Below, in pieces: positions 10,971 through 21,772 of a stretch of 62,537 nt of DNA; the stretch's first letter is position 1; every line of letters starts with the position of its first letter. The position numbers were made by a program, and so were the translations under genes. The notes under the pieces are model-generated. The model worked only from the letters and a program-made list of their open reading frames with translations, was not told the DNA's origin and did not search any database. The stretch lies in contig JADGJT010000014.1 of NCBI GenBank assembly GCA_027604005.1, forward strand, positions 73,329-135,865. The letters run 5' to 3'. The DNA comes from Dinochytrium kinnereticum (Eukaryota > Chytridiomycota > Chytridiomycetes > Chytridiales > Chytridiaceae).

Positions 10971-12616
10971 GACTGAAAGAGGAAGGGGATTGAAGGGATT
11001 TAAGGTGGGGAGGATGAATGCGAGAATAAAGAAGAATAAAAAGCGGGCTACGTTTGTTTAAAGATAAAAAGAAAGTGCTGGCAAAAGGGCGGGGGTAAAG
11101 CAACCAAAAAAAACCGTAGTGACGATCGAAAGAACCGGGGAAGTGTGAAGACGGCAGGTGCGGCGGGGGGTAAGGTGTGCGTTGGCTGATACAATGATGG
11201 CAGGAGAGTTCGGGAAGAATTTAATCCTTCCCAAAAACAACGGCGGACCCGAGTCAACCTTTAGGCCCGAAGGCCGACGCTGTGGATGGCAAAGGTAGCA
11301 GTTTCCATTTTCTTTGATTGAGTGAAGAGAGGGTGGAGAAAAAACTACACTAGTTATTAGTTAATGGTTCCTTGCTTCGAATCTGAAGAGAGTCTTGGCA
11401 AAGGAGCAACGAAACAACAGCTCTTCTCTTCTTAGAAGAAAAGTTTCAAGCCAAAGTCCGGCACAAAGTTGTGTCGGTCAACAAAACTAGCAATGGCGAA
11501 AAACGAGACGACAACACTGATGCGAAGGTAGCAATGAGAGAGCGGTCGGAAGGTATCTTCGGTAATGAATGCTTTGTCGAGGCGACGACGGTCAACTTTG
11601 GTGTCGGGGGCACGGGGGGGGGCGATAATCAGAAGTAAGGTAGGCCAGAGGTTAAACCAGGTAGGACGATGGTCAGGACGGTGCGGTCGGCAATAAACGA
11701 ATTCAACGCTGGGCTGATTCTTTAGAAACAAAAATCCATTTGGGCTGGAAGGTGAACGGTTGTTGTTCGGTTGGGGGAAAGTCGCTTAGTTAAACACTAG
11801 ACGACTGGGGAGGGTGGGTGTGGCGGGTGGTGGCTGAATAGAGGATTGGAGAGCTTGAGGAAGTGAACGCTCAAGATCTGGATTTCCAGTGCCCAGAGAT
11901 GGAGGGGGGATGTACAGACAGAGGAGTATCTGAAGGCTGTTTGGTAGCGTTGGACTGGTGGTTGATATAAGCTGGATGGTGGGAGGAGGAGGTGATGGAT
12001 GCAGATGGTAGAAGACGATTCTTTTTTTCCCCTGTGACTGTGGTTCTCTTTCCACCCACAAGTGTGCAGCGGTGGTGGAAACGAAACCACCGTCTTTCCC
12101 ACAGGTAGAAAGCCAAAATTATTGTTTTTGAGAAACTGAACCACACTTTCTGCTGCCACAACAGCCAGTTGATACCATATTTATTTCTACTGCGAATTCG
12201 CCCCCCCCCTGACCGCCTTTGCCACACAAGTGAGGCCAGGATACTAGACGCAGCCTTCACTGCATTCCTCCACGCATTATCCGACGGCAAAGCATGCACA
12301 TGGTTGAGTACTGACGAGGGGCTGTTCAATGTCGGGCCTGTATACTACCGCATCAGCCATGGTCTCTGGCCGTACGGTCCTGAAAACAAGGTCCATGCAA
12401 ACCCTTAGCAAAGCTTTGCTGGACCGCTGAGGCGATGGGAAGAGCAGACCGAAAGGGTGGCATTGGCTAATCAGAAAGAAACAACAGCGACTGCGCCCTC
12501 CGTGCCTTTGCCACTACCCATACATCCGTCTTTCATCCAAAGCCGTCATTGCGCGCAAATTGCATCGAGTTGTTCCTTTTTTATTCCTCCACAGAGGTTG
12601 CACAAGTTACATGGAG
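10971..12616. other. Intergenic, 1.6 kb, no clear gene
   Basis: Contains the cyclin 5' region and the 3' region of the next minus-strand gene. Minus frames at 11432-11731 and 11786-12159 are open, but their products are Pro/Ser/Thr or Phe-rich without a recognisable domain, and no splice arrangement joining them was convincing. A short membrane-protein-like stretch near 11500-11600 (minus) was noted but is not enough for a gene call. Confidence 0.45.
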
Positions 12617-14098
12617 TCACCACGCCTGGATGCTTTTGAGCTCTTCCGTCAGTCTCTCCACGATCTCTCCCTCGATCTTGCCCAGCCTTTCCGGTTTGGC
12701 CGAAACCTTTTCCTCGATAAGACTCATCCTCCCAGTTACTTGCGTTTGAAGCGCCGTCCACAGCTCTGTGATGGCCTTGACTTCCTTAATGCGATTCTGT
12801 CCACAGGCTTCGAGTGCTTTCAATCTATTTTGCAGTGACTCGATGGAGCTTCGCGTGTTTTGAGATTTAATGGTTGAGCCAAGGCTTTTGGTGACTTTAA
12901 GGACTCTTGCCTTGTTTTAGAATGAGACAAGTAAGCACGTGTTGGGAGCAATGTTAACGAAAGCTTGTTAGCTGGTAGCTCACATCTGATACTTTCAATG
13001 CGGGTGATATTCCATGCACTCTATCTGAAGCGTTAAGAAAACTATAAGAATATACTTTCCAAATACTACTCATTACTGAAAGAGTTATATATACCTATCT
13101 CTTGCAGAAGGGATCGCCCACGCAGCTGCTTCTCTAAATTTGCGACCTTCACATGAAAGCAGTTAAAATTTCAATTGAGATGGACAGCCTTTAAAGCAAT
13201 AAAGCTGCAATTTTACATATCTGACGAAGGAGAAAAAGAAGCATGATAAGTGAATGGCATACCTGCTCGTTAGGAACTTCAATCTCTAATCCAAACTGAT
13301 CTAGGCTGTCATTGAACTTGATAGCAGCCTTGGTGGCCGCAAATCCCCTCTCAAAAAGCGAGAAAAGGCTTAAAAACAAAAAGAAAAGTAAGTTTTTTCG
13401 TTAAACTTTTAAGATTGACGCGTTAACGCGCCGAAACCCGTAACTCACGTCGCCTCATGATCCTTCCAGCACATCCAGCCCATTTTTGATTGAAATAAAA
13501 TATGAACACAGGTAGTTTCACTTCCAACCTGGGCTTCCTGAACGATGGCGATGGGACTGTTCATGATCATCTCAGAATTGCACTTGGAGAGAGGGGTCAT
13601 CCCATCAGAGACGTTGGATGGGGAATGAGGAAGATCAACGCAGAGTACTTCTATCCGGAAGTTTCATTACTTAGCTTCATATTATCCAGTAGATTATGTA
13701 GGCAAACACATCTGTTATCTGAACTCACCTCCAGATTTTGAAGTGACGACAAGGTTTGCCGGTTTCATAGCTCTCGAATTTAGATGAGCGTTTGAAGTTG
13801 AATCGGAGTTTTGTGATTCCAAAGACTGCACACTGTCAGAGATCTTATCCGTAGTCGAAGAAGTAAGGACTTTGCTTGAAGCAGGAGGCGCCTCAGCGAC
13901 AGGAGACAGCGCTCCTACAGCTTGGGGCACAGGCGCGGCAGAGACAGAAGTATGTACTGACACCGCCTGCGTTGCAGGATCTGTTATAATGATGGGTGAA
14001 GGAGTATACGGGTCATCCGCCTGCACCACAACCGCAGCTGATTCCTCAGAGTTGATGGCGACATCGGCAGTGGTGTGTGTTGATGAATCAGCCTCCAT
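12617..14098 (-). CDS. Coiled-coil protein with two micro-exons, function unknown
   Basis: Not recognised. Seven exons keep phase throughout: 14098-13729, 13650-13529, 13462-13449 (14 nt), 13368-13263, 13146-13095, 13024-12993 (32 nt) and 12910-12617, about 329 residues. The first 125 residues are Ser/Thr/Ala/Val rich and likely disordered. The rest is helical with coiled-coil character: LFERGFAATKAAIKFNDSLD, VANLEKQLRGRSLLQEIDRV, SIESLQNRLKALEACG and IEEKVSAKPERLGKIEGEI. The two very small exons are inferred because they are the only way to keep the flanking coiled coils in one frame. It is divergent from the RhoGAP gene. No catalytic motif seen. Confidence 0.6.
13419..13430. other. 12-bp perfect palindrome CGCGTTAACGCG in an intron
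   Basis: Perfect self-complementary 12-mer in the intron between the third and fourth exons of the coiled-coil gene. GC-flanked palindromes of this length are uncommon by chance in this sequence; it might be a protein-binding site, but there is no further evidence. Confidence 0.4.
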
Positions 14099-14941
14099 GA
14101 TGTGACTTGTCAGAGCGATTGTGTGTAACACAATTCTAGCACCATCACCTTTTGATGAAAGGAAACAATACTCACTCAGCACAACTGCAGAGATGGCTGA
14201 TGAAACACGATAAATGAAGCTCAGGATAGGCAGAGACTTTTTGGGCTTAACTTCAGAACGCCTTTTTACAACTTCTATTCAATCCAGCGCGCTCTATTTT
14301 CATAGCTTAATTAGGCTTCCAGCTAGATACCGTACTGCCCGACAGTCTCCTGGCAGTAAACGTGAAATACCAACCGGCAAGAGAATAGGGGAAGAGATAA
14401 ATGAACAGAGCATGCGCGATAATGTATTGAAAATGCTGAATTTCACGTCAAAGCTAGATGATGCTGAAAGTATTGATGTATTAAAACATACGTTATGTTA
14501 CGAGTCCAATGCTTGTTATGCCATTGACTTGATGACAGATGGAGGTGATGGGATGCTGAAGATGTGTTGACAGACCATGAAGTTTGGTGGTGAAGAATCA
14601 CAGTTAAAATTTTTGAACCTACCAGGTTCGCGATGTGTTGAATGATCATCTTGGCCATTTGAACCACAACTAAAGGGATCGCAGCAGACAGTCGATAGTA
14701 CCATACTCTTATCAAGGCGTTTTTGAAAACGCTATTATCTCCTTTCCTACACCAATACGTGGCGACATATAATCAGGAAGATACCTTCTTGTTGAGCTCT
14801 CACTCTACAGCTCCAACCCATACCTCTGCCCATCTACTACCACTCTCGAAAACGGTCTCCTGCATTTTTAGTACCTCAACCCCCCCCTACTCGATACCAT
14901 TGCATTTGAGACTCGCATTTAATCCAAGATCCTCTTAAAAA
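14099..14941. other. Divergent intergenic region
   Basis: Shared 5' region of the minus coiled-coil gene and the plus RhoGAP gene. A minus frame at 14443-14715 includes a hydrophobic helix-like stretch, but no start or partner exon fits. The 120 bases before 14942 are pyrimidine-rich on plus, typical of a fungal promoter or 5' leader. Confidence 0.45.
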
Positions 14942-17900
14942 ATGGAGCCTGGAACCGCGCCCCTCCACAACGCCACATTGCAAGGACCGAACCTTGCATC
15001 ATCAGATGCATCTGTAGCTACTATCTCAGTGACGTCGGAGCTTGTTCCTGTTACAGCACCCGATGAAAGTTTGGTTGGTGGCGTGCTCCCTGCTGCGCCA
15101 GAGCAAGGTACAGAGCCGATTGTTGTGGCAACCGTGAAAGACGTCCTTGATAATGGGGAGACCCAGAAAGATATCCCTATAACGGAGGTCCAAGTGATTA
15201 AGGCTGTCACAGAGGAAACGGGGGCGGCGGAAAACGTTGTGTTGGCGGCGCAGGAAGAGGATTCAAGTCAAGTAATCGCCCGAGCTTTGTGGGAGTACAC
15301 GGCTATAGAGGTTAGAGAATGATTTTTACTCCGCTTGATGTAGTTGTACTGGTTTTGAAAGCGAACGTTTGACGTATTATCTCCTTTGACATATTTGTTT
15401 CTTTATTTCTTGACGCGGAACCATTTATCTAGGATAACGAGTTATCCTTCAAAGCGGGTGACATTATCGAAATAATCGAACTCTGCAATGACGATTGGTA
15501 TGAAGGACGCCTTGGAGGGATAGCTGGATACTTTCCCGCTAACCGAGTGGAGGTCCTAAAAAATGGCGATTTAGAGAGTCAAGGCAAGTTCGCATTCCAT
15601 TTATTTTATTTTAACCCAGACTCTTGTATGAATTTAGTAGAAGTTAAAGGTGAAATACCACAGATTCCCGACAGTGCAGCCCACCCCAAAACGCCGACAA
15701 GTGCCACTGACGCAAATAAACCTCGATTCTCTCAAATTCTTGGGGGTGAAATTGTCCCTGACCTCCATACTGCCACACATCCCGATGAACCCGAATCAGA
15801 GAACCCATTTGCAGACGAAAAAGATGACGAGTCTTACGTTGAAGCAGACGCTGAGATCAATGAAGAAGAGGATATACCGGATAACATAAGTGCGACAAAT
15901 GCGGTTGTGGCGGATAGCGCGAGTGAGATTAGCTTTGGGAATGATCCGTCGGAGCCTTTAGTTGGTGAGGCAGCGGATAAGAAAGGTGATACGGTTAAAG
16001 GGTTTGAAGAAATTCCGGATTCTCAATATGTGCAATTGAATGGGGACGCTCCAGAAGCTCAGCCGGAAGAAGGATACCTTGAGGTGAGATTGTCTCTTTT
16101 CTATTCGCATAAGCTGACAACTCTGTTGTCTTGGTATATTTTGTATAGCCACCGTGGAGATGGGCAAAAGACGATGAGGGCCAGATTTACTATTGGAATG
16201 AGGAAACGGGAGAGCGATCTTGGGATCCGCCCGCTGGATATAAGCAAGATGGGCATGGAGAGGTTATTATTGATACTAGCTTTCATCGTGGCCATGAGAA
16301 AGAGGTAATTTTGGTCTCTACCAATAAAAAGAATCTAATTCGATTTGAATTATATCTCTTTGCTGCTTTGCTTGCCCATCAACAGCTCTCAACCGATTCC
16401 AACGCCCGCAGCTTTACCCATACCATAACAGGAGGAGGCGCCAGTGAGATAGAGGAAGCCCCCACCCCAACTATTAGTCTTGCTGGCATGGATCTAAGCC
16501 TCTCCCTCGTCGACATGATCCCAAATGACCTTATTAGGCGGGAAGGCCCAGTACGAAGAAAACTTAAGCGAGAAGATGACGGTAGAGAGCCCCGAATCAC
16601 AGCAACCTGGAAATCACTATACGCCGTCTCATGTGTTGGGTTTATTATATTTTTCAGGGAAGCTCCTTCAAAGTCGAGAGTGAGGCGTGCAGTTTTATCA
16701 CAATTCTGATATTTAATCTAGAAATCCTTACCGCCAGTCGATATTATCCCGCTGTCAAACGTGATCCTTGAAATCGTTGGAAAGGATACGACGTCAAAAA
16801 AGAATGCATTTATGATGACCTTAGAGAGTGGAATTGGACGGCAATGGCTGATCGCGCCTGATTCGGACCCCAACCAATGGATCGAGACTTTAAAAGCGTC
16901 GTCGAGGGATAGAATCACACCAGTCGAGGTACAGAATCCCCTATTTTCCCCCTTTGACAAATTTTTTTTTGTTGATTCTTTTTGTTAACTGATTTCTTAT
17001 GGGCAGTATGAGAACGCCGTGGCCCGTCTTTTTTCAAAGAGCAAAAGCGAAACAGATCTTTTAAGTATCCCGATCATCGGCTCGAAGGTACGACGGTCGA
17101 CTTCGGCTGGGAAGGAGAAGGATACTATCCAAATTGTATCAGACCAAGAACGTAGTAAAAGTCAAGTCAGGTCCAAGTTAACTGCATTCTTTTCAAAGAA
17201 GGTAAGGTTTTAGTTGATTGTTTTTCTTTTTCGTCTTGTGATATAAGAAATTGGATTTCTGAAACTATTCATCGTTTAGACGTCGAATTCAAAGACAAAG
17301 GATAAAGGCCCGAGCATCCCTGAAGGTGGTTTTCTGTTGGCCTTAATTTTTCTTTTCTTTTTCACCTTTCACTCTATGATCATAGTATTTAACTGTTGTA
17401 CTTGAAGCTGAAATTCAGGGCTCCGTTTTCGGCGGCGACCTTCTCTCTGACGACGGACGAAATATCCCTGAAGTGGTTGAAGTATGCTGCCTAGAAGTAG
17501 AACGACGTGGACTTCTATCCCAAGGCATATACAGGCTCTCCGGAAACACTACAACGATCCAGAAACTGCGGGCTTCGTTTAACCAAAGTGAGATTATATT
17601 CTTGAGGTTTCTCTACTTATAAAGTGAACTAATTTTCTGTTGTTTTGTTTTGTGGTCTTTAGTGGAGACTGTGCGGCTTGATTCGGAGGATATTGATATA
17701 AATGTTGTTGCGAGCTTGTTAAAATGTTTGTACTCTCATACATTGAATTTATTATAACTCAGGCCTTTAGTGTACTTCCGTGAATTGCAAAACCCTTTGA
17801 TACCCTTTGAGTTTTACGAGTCTTTCATTAAAGCCGCCAGTAAGCTTTTTTATTCTTTCTTTTTTGCAATTGTATTGACGAGATTGTGGTGTATTCAGAA

Positions 17901-18363
17901 ATCGACTCATACGACGACCGCCTTATCACATTTAAAAATCTTATCCAATCTCTTCCCCATTCCAATTATCATGTGCTAGAGCACTTGATGCGACATTTGT
18001 GCAAGTAAGTCTATACTCCTCGTCTCCCTCTTTTTTTACGCTTTAATCTACCTTGATTCATCAACATTTACGAACCTCTTTATGCGCCATAGGGTTGCCG
18101 CTAATAGCGAGGTGAATAAGATGGAAAGATCGAATCTGGCAATTGTCTTTGCACCAACTCTGATACGGAACCCAGAGGAGGGAGGTCAAGTCGGATACAA
18201 TACCATGGCGAATATGCCTCATCACAATACGATTATTGAGGCAATGCTTGAGCAGTTTGAGGTTTGTTCTATTTTATCTATTTGGTTTACTCTAATACTC
18301 TGTCTAATTTTTTTATGTACTGCTCTTTTTTTATAGTGGTTGTTCGACGGCAGAACGGATTAG
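14942..18363 (+). CDS. SH3-WW-PH-RhoGAP protein (Rho GTPase-activating protein)
   Basis: Predicted GTPase-activating protein for Rho-family GTPases at membranes. Fourteen exons: 14942-15310, 15433-15583, 15638-16083, 16149-16304, 16386-16679, 16722-16928, 17007-17201, 17280-17325, 17408-17587, 17663-17729, 17763-17839, 17899-18004, 18093-18261 and 18337-18363, about 829 residues. Order of domains: SH3 at about 113-166 (ALWEYTAIEDNELSF, DDWYEGRLGGIAGYFPANRV); WW at about 323-353 (PPWRWAKDDEGQIYYWNEET, SWDPP); PH at about 415-525 (RITATWKSLYAVSCVGFIIF, then QWLIAPDSDPNQWIETL); RhoGAP at about 620-815 with the arginine finger in GIYRLSG and NKMERSNLAIVFAPTLIR. The second intron (15584-15637) has a GC donor; because it is 54 nt and stop-free it could also be retained. 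This order matches animal ARHGAP9/12/15/27. Confidence 0.9.
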
Positions 18364-18717
18364 TCGTTTATTCCTCGTTGAGCGCTTTTGCCTCCGGGGT
18401 TTTCCTTCTAAGTCATTTGTCTCTCGTTATACCTCAGTCATTCCCATAAATGTTCGCGGAGGCCACAAAATAAAAACGCTTCGTTCATTGTAATGGTCAT
18501 GGTTTTCAAGCTTTGGTATTTTGGAGGGAATTCAAGAGTATCATTGAGTTCCATGCGACAGGAGATTGATCAGCTCTTTGCGCTTGGTTATTGGCAGTAA
18601 AGCTGACGCATGTGAGGCCAGCTGCGGGACTTCGAAACACAGAGAACGGAAGAGACAAAACGCCTTTTTATTATCATCCTTAACCATTCGTTTTAGGTTC
18701 TGGCTATTTTCCACAGA

Positions 18718-19843
18718 CTACGAAAGGTAAGAAAGAGCTGCAAATAGCTCTAAATATTCAGTGCGGTTATCCGCGAGCAAGAAGATCCGCTCCTCCCCTT
18801 GCTGGCTGACAGAAACAGAGTTTCGCATGCCAGTCTCTCCTTCTGCGTCCGCAATTTTAGCTCCAGCGAGGTTGAAGCGGTGAATAGACTGGCTATTGGC
18901 TTCCGCTCTTATGACGAGCTCGTGGGGTTTCTGACATGAAAGGTTTAGTAGAGGTTCTGACTTGCTAGAAGATAAATACCTCCAAAAGGATCCATCGGCG
19001 GTGCCAGACGCTCGAGCTGGCTTTGTGTAAGGAGAGCCACCCCTCAAATGCAGTCTGGGGCTGCATCTGGCTCAACCTCTCGCCGAAAGTCCTCATCTCA
19101 GCCTTCTCTTTAAGCTCCAAAGCCTCTTTTTCCCTCTTCTGCTGCTCAACGGTCTCATTAAACTTCTTGTACCGAAGGGCCTCCTCCGTCTTTCTCTGAC
19201 ATGATAAGTTGATCTCCTCAGTCCTTCTCTGGATAATCTTGAGTTCTTCTTCCTTCTCCTCAGGAGTGAGAGAGGCAATTGACTCGGAAGAGGATGCTCT
19301 GGAAAAGTCGTTGGACGGTTCTTGGCCGGCCAACTTTGAAGGAAGGTTCGGGAGGCGCGACTGCTTTGAAATTGCGTCGTCGGAAAGGTCAGAGTCAATA
19401 TTGGTGACATTGAAAGAAGGGGAGCGTTGCTTTATCAGAGCCTTGATGTCGTGTGATGCAATCATCTCCTTAGACTTTGCACCATAGCGGAACGAGAGGC
19501 ACCTGCATAACAATGTTTACCAAAACTGCTGAAGGACCGACGACGAACATGTCCACCACGGAAAGCAAAGTCACAAAGCAAATAAATTGAGAGAACTAAC
19601 ATTCCAGCCTGAGAGAATAGCCCTACACAAGGGTTCTTAACGTCATTCAGCTGCTGTCGCAGAGCGGCGAGAGACTGGCCCTTCCCGGCTACTTCCAAAA
19701 CCTGGCTCTCTCCTTCACGGCCTGAAATAAGCAGCTTAGTGCACATTGATGTGTCATATCTTTAAAGTACCTATGAGGATCCACTTCACGTCACTACCAG
19801 TGTTGCTGAGGACATCATCGACCTGACGCTCAATAGTTGCCAT
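18718..19843 (-). CDS. Coiled-coil protein with C-terminal PH domain, possible N-terminal ADF-H-like fold
   Basis: About 309 residues from four phase-consistent exons: 19843-19771, 19721-19601, 19502-18980 and 18930-18718. Residues 1-80 (SDVKWILIGREGESQVLEV, then LAALRQQLNDVKNPCVGLFS) weakly resemble the actin-depolymerising-factor homology fold of coactosin/drebrin; this is tentative. Residues about 95-205 are charged with a strong coiled coil (KEEELKIIQRRTEEI, REKEALELKEKAEMR). The end is a PH domain: TAFEGWLSLHKASSSVWHRR, WILL, then a strand-rich stretch and LADNRTEYLELFAALSYLS, which fits the C-terminal helix. Two of its introns are exactly 49 nt with CTAAA/CTAAG near the acceptor. It is tail-to-tail with the RhoGAP gene and head-to-head with an acidic microprotein gene. 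A role in actin or membrane signalling is inferred only. Confidence 0.75.
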
Positions 19844-19863
19844 TATTGCTCGAAATTGTCACA
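19844..19863. promoter_or_regulatory. 20-bp gap between two divergent start codons
   Basis: The PH-domain protein ATG (minus, 19843) and the acidic microprotein ATG (plus, 19864) are only 20 bp apart. If both models are right, each transcript's 5' leader must overlap the other gene, or the leaders are extremely short. Confidence 0.45.
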
Positions 19864-20082
19864 ATGAATGGTTTGTCAATTGTCAACATTATTAATATTA
19901 ACATTATTACACATATTTAACCAGATTCAGACTCAGAAGAGGAAGATGATGTTTCTTCCAATGAAGAAACCCTCTCTGAGGATTGGAATCCTCTTGCGGT
20001 GGCGGACGAAGCAGATATTGAAATGGGGGAAGGGAGTGACTCTGACATCGCCCCTGAGGATGCATTTGACATTGTTCTGTGA
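19864..20082 (+). CDS. Acidic 54-residue microprotein, unknown
   Basis: A two-exon model: a 7-nt first exon 19864-19870 (ATG AAT G), a 54-nt GT-AG intron with TTTAAC before the acceptor, and exon 19925-20082. The product starts MNDSDSEEEDDVSSNEETLS, continues EDWNPLAVADEADIEMGEG and ends APEDAFDIVL. About one third of residues are Asp or Glu and there is almost no Lys or Arg. The open, strongly biased second exon and exact phase agreement argue for a real gene, but the start lies 20 bp from a divergent gene and the family is not recognised. It could instead be the last exon of a gene with an unseen alternative 5' end. Comparable acidic small proteins include proteasome Sem1 and histone-chaperone tails, but the Sem1 signature is absent. 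Confidence 0.5.
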
Positions 20083-20349
20083 TGGTTCTTCTTTCATGCT
20101 TGTAGTTTTCTCTCTTTGTTTGATCCCGTTTGTTTTTATTTATTAGTTCAGTTGCTTTTTGCAAAGGGAGCGTTTGGGTTGGTTATCTAAACGGATGACA
20201 TCCCAGCGTTTGGGAAGTAACATTCCTGAGGGGGGGTCACACCTCCTTCCTTTAATCTACCGAAAGGGTAACCAACCACGGGAGTGATTTCATCTTCGCA
20301 TTAATCGAAGTAATCATCTGGGATAGGCTCTATATTAGATCACAGTCTA

Positions 20350-21697
20350 TTAGTGCAATAATTGAGGAGAGGAAATATGCTCATTCCCGCCAGATGCGGC
20401 TGGCGGCTCATTCTGGATATTCCCTTCCTGTGCCTCCAAAGGTTTAGAAAGTTTCTTCTTCTTCCGCTCCCGAAGCTCCTCCACCATATCATCAAATGTC
20501 CGTTTGTATTTCACAGCGTGATTATTGAGCGCTTTTGAAGTTGTTGGATCCTCTTCATGTGATCCATTATGAAAAGGGTGAGCTGCAAGAATCTGGCTTT
20601 TCGCTGTTGCTTCTTCCCATTCGAGCATCTCTGTACGAAGCTCATCTAAGGACCTCGGCTCATAGCTGTCGCCATTGGCTTGGAGTCGCACCATCCATTC
20701 CCGGTGTCGTCTTTTCATCATCGCCTTATCGCCATCGGTCCGAAGTTTCTCATCCTATAATGCACAAGACTGTTGTTTAATGGCAAGCAAATAAAACAAA
20801 ATTAAAAGCGAAATGCGATGCCTAACCTTTAGTAACTTCCGCAGCTGAGTTTCTTTCATACCATCGTAATGCACCGCTGCTCTTCTCGTGTCGATCTTTC
20901 CCGAATCCAACGAATTACTGCTACTGCTTTGGAGACTACCAAAGGCTGAAAATAAACTGTCACTATGGTTCATCTAAAGTAAAAGTATAACAAACCAGGC
21001 TTGGCTTCCACGATTGCAGTTTTGCAATTCTGCCCTATGTGGCGATCAAGGTCTTTATACCGCACAGAACTGTTGCAGATAGGGCATGTAACAATCTTTT
21101 CACCTTATATAACTGTTAAACCCTTCATTCGTGTTGCTGCGATTTAAACCTTTTTCTTGTAGTTCTACTTCGGCGAAGCTCCGGCCAGGTTGTGCACTGA
21201 AGCCAGTGTCAACAGGATGACTATCAACATGTATCGTGTTTGGGTCGTCCATCGGCGGGGTCGGAGTCTCTCTCTCCTTTTTTCTGGCTTTCCCTGTGAT
21301 CTTTTCGGTCTTATTGCGAGTTTGATGGGGTGAAGGAGACTCTTCACTTGTCGCACCCATGGCCAGTCGTAACAGATCATCACGGTACTTTTTGAAATCT
21401 TTAATCGCTTCGTCAAAGCCTAGGATACATTCAGTTATAAAAAACAATCCAAATTAGATTACTGTTGCAAAATCGAAGGTCCTTCTCCTTGTTCTTTGGT
21501 ATTTTCAAACAGGCAGGGCAGCCTTCGTGAGTTAAAAGATGCCGTCTTATGCAGACGGAGCAGAAGCTGTGTTTGCATGGCAGAATAGACGCACCATCCA
21601 TGTAATCATGGCATATGGGGCATAAAAAATGACTCTCGATGGTTTGGAGAAAGCGAGCATGTGCGGGCCAGTCGGACAAAACTGGTATGCCTGCCAT
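20350..21697 (-). CDS. RAD18: E3 ubiquitin ligase RAD18 (post-replication repair)
   Basis: RAD18 with its E2 Rad6 monoubiquitinates PCNA at stalled forks. Five exons in phase: 21697-21463, 21419-21150, 21103-20996, 20945-20827 and 20754-20350, about 378 residues. RING finger near residues 25-65: CPICHDYMDGASILPCKHSF, C-V-C-I-R-R-H, then CPAC. A UBZ4-type zinc finger follows (CPICNSSVRYKDLDRHIGQNC, with C-C-H-C ligands). A SAP domain comes next (YDGMKETQLRKLLKDEKL, GDKAMMKRRHREW) and then the Rad6-binding region (SLDELRTEMLEWEE). Domain order RING-UBZ-SAP is diagnostic. The start is set at MAGIPVLSDWPAH, 15 codons into a longer frame, because homologues begin shortly before the aromatic helix that precedes the RING. 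The 43- and 46-nt introns were deduced from frame continuity and are the weakest points. CWC27 ends 75 bp upstream on the same strand. Confidence 0.93.
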
Positions 21698-21772
21698 TGA
21701 AGTTGTCACACCACAAAACCAAAGACATTGGCTAGTCAATCAAATTGACTGAGGCTTCAGTAAAAAGGGGGT

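Noticed and set aside
11432..11731. Possible membrane protein exon on minus
   Set aside because: No family, no clear splice sites and no partner exon; kept only as a note.
14443..14715. Hydrophobic helix-like stretch on minus
   Set aside because: A donor is visible but no start and no downstream exon fit.
19864..20082. Identity as proteasome subunit Sem1/Rpn15
   Set aside because: Similar size and acidity but the Trp-containing WEENWDD-type signature of Sem1 is missing.
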